Shown one piece after another: positions 28,075-32,815 of a stretch of DNA of 32,815 nt (position 1 is its first letter; each line of letters opens with the position of its first letter). Source of the DNA: Salinisphaera orenii subsp. halophila YIM 95161 (lineage in GTDB: Bacteria > Pseudomonadota > Gammaproteobacteria > Nevskiales > Salinisphaeraceae); contig NZ_AYKF01000089.1 in NCBI RefSeq assembly GCF_003732545.1, forward strand, positions 1 to 32,815, read 5' to 3'. The notes beneath the pieces were generated by a model. The model had not been told where the DNA came from, made no database searches, and worked only from the letters and a program-made list of their open reading frames with translations. Position numbers and translations under genes: made by a program.

Positions 28075-29186
28075 TGGCAGACCGTGGGGAAGCATCGCCG
28101 CCGGAACCTGACATGGCCGGCGAGCTGGTGATTTATTCGGATAAGGATGGCCGCCTACGCGTTGAGGCCCGCCTTCATGACGAAAGCCTCTGGCTAACCC
28201 AGAAGCAGATGGCTGAGCTGTTTGGCGTCGATGTGCGCACTATCAGCGAACACCTGAAAAACACGTTCCAGGACAATGAACTAGACGAGGCATCAGTTAT
28301 CCGGAAATTCCGGATAACTGCCACCGACGGCAAGCGCTACCTGACCGGCTTTTACCATCTGGACGCCATCATATCCGTGGGCTATCGGGTGAATTCGGTA
28401 CGCGCCACCCAGTTTCGTCAATGGGCCACGCAAGTGCTGCGTGAATACATCGTCAAGGGCTTTGCCATGGACGATGAGCGCCTGAAGAACCCGCCTGTGG
28501 CGGGCTCCGCCGTGCCAGATTACTTCGACGAGATGCTCGATCGAATTCGCGACATTCGTGCCAGCGAACGGCGGATGTACCTACGGGTGCGCGAGATATT
28601 CGCGCTGGCGGCGGATTATCAGCCATCGCTGAGGGAAACCACGCGCTTCTTCCAAACCATTCAGAACAAGCTGCACTTTGCCGTTACCGGCATGACGGCA
28701 CCGGAGATCATCACCAGCCGCATCAATCACCTGTTGCCCCACGCCGGGCTCACGAGTTGGACGCACGAGGACGTGCGCAAACAGGATGTCACGGTGGCCA
28801 AGAACTACCTGAATGAAGATGAAGTTCGCGAGCTGAACCGCATCATCACCATGTGGCTGGACTTTGCCGAAGATCAGGCCGAGCGTCGCACGCAGGTCTT
28901 CATGGCGGACTGGAAGCAGAAGCTGGACGATTTTCTGCGCTTCAACGACCGCCAGGTTCTGCCTGACGCAGGTAAACGCTCCCGCAAACAAGCCGACGCT
29001 ATCGCCCACGCCGAGTTCGAGAAGTTCGCTGCCCTTCGTCGCGAAGAGAAAGAAACGCTGGGGGCCATCGAGAATATTCGAGAACTAGAGTCTGCTGCTC
29101 GACAGCTCGAAACAAAGCCCGGAAAGCGCAATGTCCGATCGACCAAGGCCAGCAAGAAGAACAGGACGAATGGGGATTCGGAGTGA
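28074..29186 (+). CDS. RhuM-family protein (virulence RhuM, function unknown)
   Basis: A 370-residue protein of the RhuM family, named after a gene in Salmonella pathogenicity island 3; its biochemical role is unknown. The N-terminal part holds LWLTQKQMAELFGVDVRTIS (39-58), which looks like a helix-turn-helix, then SVIRKFRITATDGK (74-87) and YHLDAIISVGYRVNS (94-108), the family hallmarks. The C-terminal end is charged and basic. A strong GGAGG lies seven bases before ATG 28074, which overlaps the methyltransferase stop (TAATG), and its own stop overlaps the next gene (GTGA), so it is made as part of the restriction cassette. Its place between the Mod-like and Res-like genes suggests a partner or regulator role, not shown. 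A perfect palindrome lies inside the gene. Confidence 0.9.
   Translation: MADRGEASPPEPDMAGELVIYSDKDGRLRVEARLHDESLWLTQKQMAELFGVDVRTISEHLKNTFQDNELDEASVIRKFRITATDGKRYLTGFYHLDAIISVGYRVNSVRATQFRQWATQVLREYIVKGFAMDDERLKNPPVAGSAVPDYFDEMLDRIRDIRASERRMYLRVREIFALAADYQPSLRETTRFFQTIQNKLHFAVTGMTAPEIITSRINHLLPHAGLTSWTHEDVRKQDVTVAKNYLNEDEVRELNRIITMWLDFAEDQAERRTQVFMADWKQKLDDFLRFNDRQVLPDAGKRSRKQADAIAHAEFEKFAALRREEKETLGAIENIRELESAARQLETKPGKRNVRSTKASKKNRTNGDSE
28294..28320 (+). repeat. Perfect 27-bp palindrome inside the RhuM gene
   Basis: CAGTTATCCGGAA (28294-28306) and its exact reverse complement TTCCGGATAACTG (28308-28320) flank one central A. As RNA it would fold to an 11-bp stem with an AAATT loop. It covers codons 74-82 (SVIRKFRIT), a conserved family stretch, and uses the ATA isoleucine codon, uncommon in this genome's core genes. 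Could be an operator, an RNA processing site or chance. Confidence 0.8.
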
Positions 29187-32100
29187 GTAAGAAGACGCCC
29201 AAACGCAGCTTCCACCAGGAACTCGTCCTCAACCGCTGGATGCTGAGGTTTTTCAACACCGACAAGCTGGCGAGCTTGAAACAACGCTTGGGTGAAGACC
29301 GGCACGAGGGCATCGACGACGACGGGCAGAGCAAGTTTTTCTACGAGCTGATGCACGGGCTGTTTAACCCCAACCTGGTAGCCGAAGCAGACCTGCGCCG
29401 CTATGACCTGAGCATTGTTCGTCACTGGCAAGCTATCACCGCCGAGCGCAATAAGCTGGAAGGCCACGAGTTGCAGATGAAGTACTTCCAGTACTTGTCG
29501 TTGCTGTTCACCGAGATTTATCTGGACTGGTATTTCAACAAGCGCCAGGCCTTGCTCGACGGCTTGAATGAGGAGATGGCTCGCTACCGGGAAGAACAAG
29601 GCGCTGAACCTTTCCGGGCTTTTTTATCCGAGGATCTGAACAAGGTCGCGTTCTGGAACGCCACCGGCAGCGGCAAGACGCTGCTGCTGCACGTGAATAT
29701 CAAACAGTATTTGCACTATTTTCAGACCGAGCACTCGAACAGCTATCCGGACAAGATCATTCTGCTGACCCCGAACGAAGGGTTGTCGCGGCAGCATCTG
29801 GACGAGTTGAAGCGGTCGAGAATTACGGCCCAGGCCTTTAACAAAAACCAAACAATGCGCTTCCCTGGCACGGTCGATGTGATCGACATCAACAAGCTGG
29901 GCGATGCCACGGGCGACAAAACAGTTGCCGTCGAAGCGTTCGAAGGCAATAACCTGGTCCTGGTGGACGAAGGTCACCGTGGCACGGGCAAAGATGCCAT
30001 GGCTTGGATGCGTCGCCGGAGCGCGCTGGTTCAGGGTGGCTTCGCCTTTGAGTATTCAGCCACTTTCGGGCAGGCCGTAGCCAAAGGCTATACCGTAGAA
30101 ACGGCTGAGCAGGAGATCCAGAAAAAACGCGCCAAGATGCTATTCGGCACTACGAGCTTCAAGAAGCTGGACGAAGACGAATTGGCACAGCTGACACTGA
30201 CCGGCGAGGAAAAGCGCCTCGCCCGTGTCACGGCCACCCGCGAGATCTACGCCAAGTGCATTCTTTTCGATTACTCGTACAAGTTCTTCTACGAAGACGG
30301 CTATGGCAAAGAGTCGCTGATTCTCAACATGAAAGAAGAGGCCTACGAGCAGGCTGATAATGCAGCCAAATATTTCACCGGCTGCCTGCTGGCCTTCTAT
30401 CAGCAGCTTTGGTTGTGGAGCACCCACCGAGAAAAGCTAAGCGAATTCAATCTAGAAAAGCCGCTGTGGGTGTTCGTGGGCAACACGGTGGCCGGCGAAG
30501 ACTCGGATGTCTTGGTAGTGCTCCGCTTCTTAGCAAACTTTCTCAACGACGACGCCAGAATCAAGACTTGGCTCGCCGATCTAATCGCTGATCGAGCTCT
30601 GATCCTGGATGTCAACGACAATAACATTTTCAAAGGCCGCTTTACGCCTTTAATGAGCTTTGTCGGCAAAGTCGATGCCCTCTATACCGACATCCTGCAG
30701 CGCGTGTTCAATGCGCCTGCCCGACAGCGGCTAAAGCTGGTCAATATCAGGACAAGCAAAGGCGAGTTGGCGCTACGCGTTGGCGATGCCGAACCCTTCG
30801 GGCTCATCAACATCGGCGATGACAGCAAGTTTTTCAGCCTGGCGGAGAACATAGAAGCGTTCGACAGCGAACGCGACGATTTTGGCGGCGCCCTTTTTGG
30901 AACGCTGAACAATAAAGACAGCCAGCTCAACGTGCTGATTGGTTCTCGCAAATTTACCGAAGGATGGAGCAGCTGGCGCGTCTCTACCATGGGCTTGTTG
31001 AACATGGGCCAAGGCGAAGGCTCGCAGATTATTCAGCTGTTTGGCCGCGGCGTGCGCCTGAAAGGCCAGAGCTTTTCGCTCAAGCGCACAACGCCACAAG
31101 AGCGGCCCAAGGGCGTCCACCTGGAAAAGTTGGAAACGCTCAATGTCTTTGGGGTGCGCGCTAGCTATATGGCCGCTTTCAAGGATTACCTGCGCGAAGA
31201 AGGGATCACACCTAGCGACGAAGTGTGGGAGCTGGACTTTAAAACGCGGGCCAACCTCCCTGCCAGCAAACTCAAGACGCTGACGCTGAAAGATGGTTAT
31301 AAGGACAATCAGAAACAGGGGTTCAAGCGCACGCACTTTCCCTGGCTGTACGAGATCCCCGCCGAGTTCGAGGACAAGATCAAACCGCCTCACGTGGCGC
31401 TGGACCTCTATCCTCGGGTAGAGGCGCTTAGCACCGAACGCAGCAAAACCAAGGGCAAAAGCGGCCACGCAACGCCAGAAGCCCGAAACAAAGGCAAGCT
31501 GGATACGCAGCTCTTTTCGCTATTCGATTGGGACCGCATTTATTTGGCGCTGCAGGAGTACAAGATCCAACGTAGCTGGAGCAATCTACGCCTCGACCGG
31601 CAGAAGCTGATCGGTTTTTGCTCCGGCTCCACCGACTGGTACACCCTCTTCATCCCGGCGGCTGAGTTGGATGTCCGTAGCTTCGGCGACATTCGAAAGC
31701 AAGAAGATATCCTGATTCGACTGCTGATCGACTATACCGATCGGTTTTACAACGCCCTGAAGAAAGGCTATGAAGGCCAATTTTACGATATTGCTCATAT
31801 CGATGAAGATCACGGATCGATGCTCAAGCTGTACCAGTTTGAGGTCGACAACACCGACGACGGGCTGGAGTACCTGAAAAATCTGGAACTACTCAAGCAG
31901 CTGGTAGCGGACCGCAAGATAGGCGAGGCAAGCCAATGGAATGCGCCGCACATGGTGACAATTAGCTTCGACAGCCATCTTTACTACCCACTACTGGCTC
32001 TAGAAGATAAAGATGCTGTTCCTCTGAGAATGCGGCCGTTGGCTTTCGACGCACCCAGCGAGTGGGAATTTGTGCGCGACCTGGAAGCTTTCTACAAGTC

Positions 32101-32536
32101 TCCCGAAGGCAAAGCGGCCATTGGCGGTCGAAGCCTTTACCTACTGCGCAATGCCGATAACGAGAAAAAAGGCCTTGGCTTCGCTTTGGCTGGCAACTTT
32201 TATCCAGACTTCCTGCTGTGGCTGGTGGACGACGATACGGGTCAGCAGTGGCTGACGTTTGTGGATCCCAAGGGGCTTCGCAACCTGGATCTTTCGCATC
32301 CCAAGCTCGGGCTTTATAAAGAAGTGAAAACGCTCGAGGCAGCACTAGCCAGCCAGGCCAAGCCGGGAGACTCGGCGTTGATATTGAACGCTTTCGTGCT
32401 GTCGCCGACAAAGTTTGCTGATCTACTCAATGTCGGCGACTCCGCTCAGAAAACGGACCTGGAAGACCGGCATGTGCTGTTCATGCAAGACGGCAGGAGC
32501 AGCTATTTAGGGAAGATGCTCAACAGAATCGGCTAA
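29183..32536 (+). CDS. Type III Res-like DEAD/DEAH helicase with C-terminal PD-(D/E)xK nuclease
   Basis: A 1117-residue superfamily 2 helicase resembling the Res subunit of type III restriction enzymes, probably the DNA-cutting effector of the cassette. Walker A has K165 in NATGSGKT, and the Walker B box is D262-E-G-H265 (LVDEGHRGTG), a variant of DEAH. Motif VI is QLFGRGVR (618-625). Near the C terminus D1009 in YPDFLLWL and D1028-P-K1030 in FVDPKG form the PD-(D/E)xK pattern expected of an active nuclease. The N-terminal 130 residues (HQELVLNRWMLRFFNTDKL onward) are specific to this subfamily. The start is GTG 29183, overlapping the RhuM stop as GTGA, so translation is coupled. Type III Res proteins are usually somewhat shorter (about 900-1000 residues). 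Confidence 0.9.
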   Translation: MSKKTPKRSFHQELVLNRWMLRFFNTDKLASLKQRLGEDRHEGIDDDGQSKFFYELMHGLFNPNLVAEADLRRYDLSIVRHWQAITAERNKLEGHELQMKYFQYLSLLFTEIYLDWYFNKRQALLDGLNEEMARYREEQGAEPFRAFLSEDLNKVAFWNATGSGKTLLLHVNIKQYLHYFQTEHSNSYPDKIILLTPNEGLSRQHLDELKRSRITAQAFNKNQTMRFPGTVDVIDINKLGDATGDKTVAVEAFEGNNLVLVDEGHRGTGKDAMAWMRRRSALVQGGFAFEYSATFGQAVAKGYTVETAEQEIQKKRAKMLFGTTSFKKLDEDELAQLTLTGEEKRLARVTATREIYAKCILFDYSYKFFYEDGYGKESLILNMKEEAYEQADNAAKYFTGCLLAFYQQLWLWSTHREKLSEFNLEKPLWVFVGNTVAGEDSDVLVVLRFLANFLNDDARIKTWLADLIADRALILDVNDNNIFKGRFTPLMSFVGKVDALYTDILQRVFNAPARQRLKLVNIRTSKGELALRVGDAEPFGLINIGDDSKFFSLAENIEAFDSERDDFGGALFGTLNNKDSQLNVLIGSRKFTEGWSSWRVSTMGLLNMGQGEGSQIIQLFGRGVRLKGQSFSLKRTTPQERPKGVHLEKLETLNVFGVRASYMAAFKDYLREEGITPSDEVWELDFKTRANLPASKLKTLTLKDGYKDNQKQGFKRTHFPWLYEIPAEFEDKIKPPHVALDLYPRVEALSTERSKTKGKSGHATPEARNKGKLDTQLFSLFDWDRIYLALQEYKIQRSWSNLRLDRQKLIGFCSGSTDWYTLFIPAAELDVRSFGDIRKQEDILIRLLIDYTDRFYNALKKGYEGQFYDIAHIDEDHGSMLKLYQFEVDNTDDGLEYLKNLELLKQLVADRKIGEASQWNAPHMVTISFDSHLYYPLLALEDKDAVPLRMRPLAFDAPSEWEFVRDLEAFYKSPEGKAAIGGRSLYLLRNADNEKKGLGFALAGNFYPDFLLWLVDDDTGQQWLTFVDPKGLRNLDLSHPKLGLYKEVKTLEAALASQAKPGDSALILNAFVLSPTKFADLLNVGDSAQKTDLEDRHVLFMQDGRSSYLGKMLNRIG

Positions 32537-32556
32537 GCGGTCACACGCGGACCGCT
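32536..32556 (+). terminator. Hairpin after the cassette, possible weak terminator
   Basis: AGCGGTC (32536-32542) and GACCGCT (32550-32556) form a 7-bp stem with a 7-base loop, beginning at the last base of the stop codon of the Res-like gene. No T run follows (ATCTCC), so termination would be weak or Rho-assisted. Confidence 0.4.
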
Positions 32557-32815
32557 ATCTCCTAGAAGGGAATGGCGGTCCTGTGGCCGCGCCTGCTGTT
32601 CAACCCCAGCCAACTCACCATTGGCATGCATAAGACTTTATTATGCAGCCACATATCGCACGCTATATCCGTATCCGCGGGCTGACATGAGCTGCACACG
32701 GCCGTAACTGTAAGCCCTTCTTCATCGGCTTTGCTCTGAGCTGTGGAGCTACGCTCATTTCTGGTGTATGAGCGATTGAAGGAGGCGGCACCCACCTGCT
32801 GAAATTAGTAAGACC
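32557..32815. other. Unassigned right edge of the window
   Basis: About 260 bp with no gene I can support. A minus-strand frame of 77 codons (32562-32795, GTG start) is open but matches nothing I know and may be chance or the remnant of a gene. A small inverted repeat, GCATAA (32628-32633) and TTATGC (32641-32646) around seven bases, is present. No copy of the tRNA 3' end occurs here, so the island continues past the window. Confidence 0.4.

Noticed and set aside
21970-32536. Calling the cassette DISARM, BREX or plain type III restriction-modification
   Set aside because: DISARM lacks its DrmA/DrmB core here, BREX would need PglX (motif order I-IV) with PglZ and BrxC, and type III has only Mod and Res without SNF2 and RhuM.
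32562-32795. Minus-strand frame of 77 codons at the right edge
   Set aside because: No recognisable family, no clear ribosome-binding site, and only a GTG start; not enough to call a gene.

Overview
The window reads as a chromosomal segment of a GC-rich gammaproteobacterium with a genomic island starting about two thirds of the way along. The evidence is the gene order (LysM protein-dprA-smg-topA-tsaC-hemF, rpsU-yqeY-dnaG-rpoD with a divergent tsaD, folB-folK beside a FolM-like reductase), the OxyR and Slt types, and an E. coli ileX-like tRNA just after rpoD. GC is roughly two thirds or more in the core. The order and the many acidic residues would fit a Salinisphaera/Nevskiales-like organism, but that is a guess and not a call.

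Core, 1-20.75 kb. Bases 3-9702 hold a run of plus-strand genes: the end of a LysM-type cell-wall protein, dprA (transformation), smg, topA, tsaC (t6A synthesis), hemF (haem), oxyR (peroxide sensing) and slt (murein turnover). They are followed by cca (tRNA 3' end repair). Next come uppP (minus strand), a folM-like pterin reductase (plus), and folB-folK (minus, overlapping GTGA) for folate and tetrahydromonapterin. After an AEC-family carrier, tsaD (minus) is divergent from the macromolecular-synthesis operon rpsU-yqeY-dnaG-rpoD. A strong hairpin with a U tract lies after rpsU, and another such terminator lies after rpoD. A tRNA gene with anticodon CAU, best read as tRNA-Ile2, follows.

Island, 20.75 kb to the right edge. 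Only 86 bp after the tRNA lies a complete tyrosine recombinase gene, the typical layout of an element integrated in a tRNA 3' end. GC drops from there on. Behind it is one tight co-directional operon of four genes: a large SNF2-type helicase, a 1038-residue DNA adenine methyltransferase of beta-class motif order, a RhuM-family protein, and a type III Res-like helicase with a C-terminal PD-(D/E)xK nuclease signature. The last three overlap as TAATG and GTGA. All visible catalytic motifs are intact.

This cassette is the most interesting part of the window. It looks like a DNA-modification-based defence system mixing parts of type III restriction-modification (Mod-like and Res-like), a DISARM-style SNF2 helicase and a RhuM protein of unknown role. 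I do not recognise the exact four-gene set as a named system. The methyltransferase gene has a low-GC core carrying both catalytic motifs, as if its specificity region had been exchanged, and the RhuM gene holds a perfect 27-bp palindrome. The right end of the island is not in the window.
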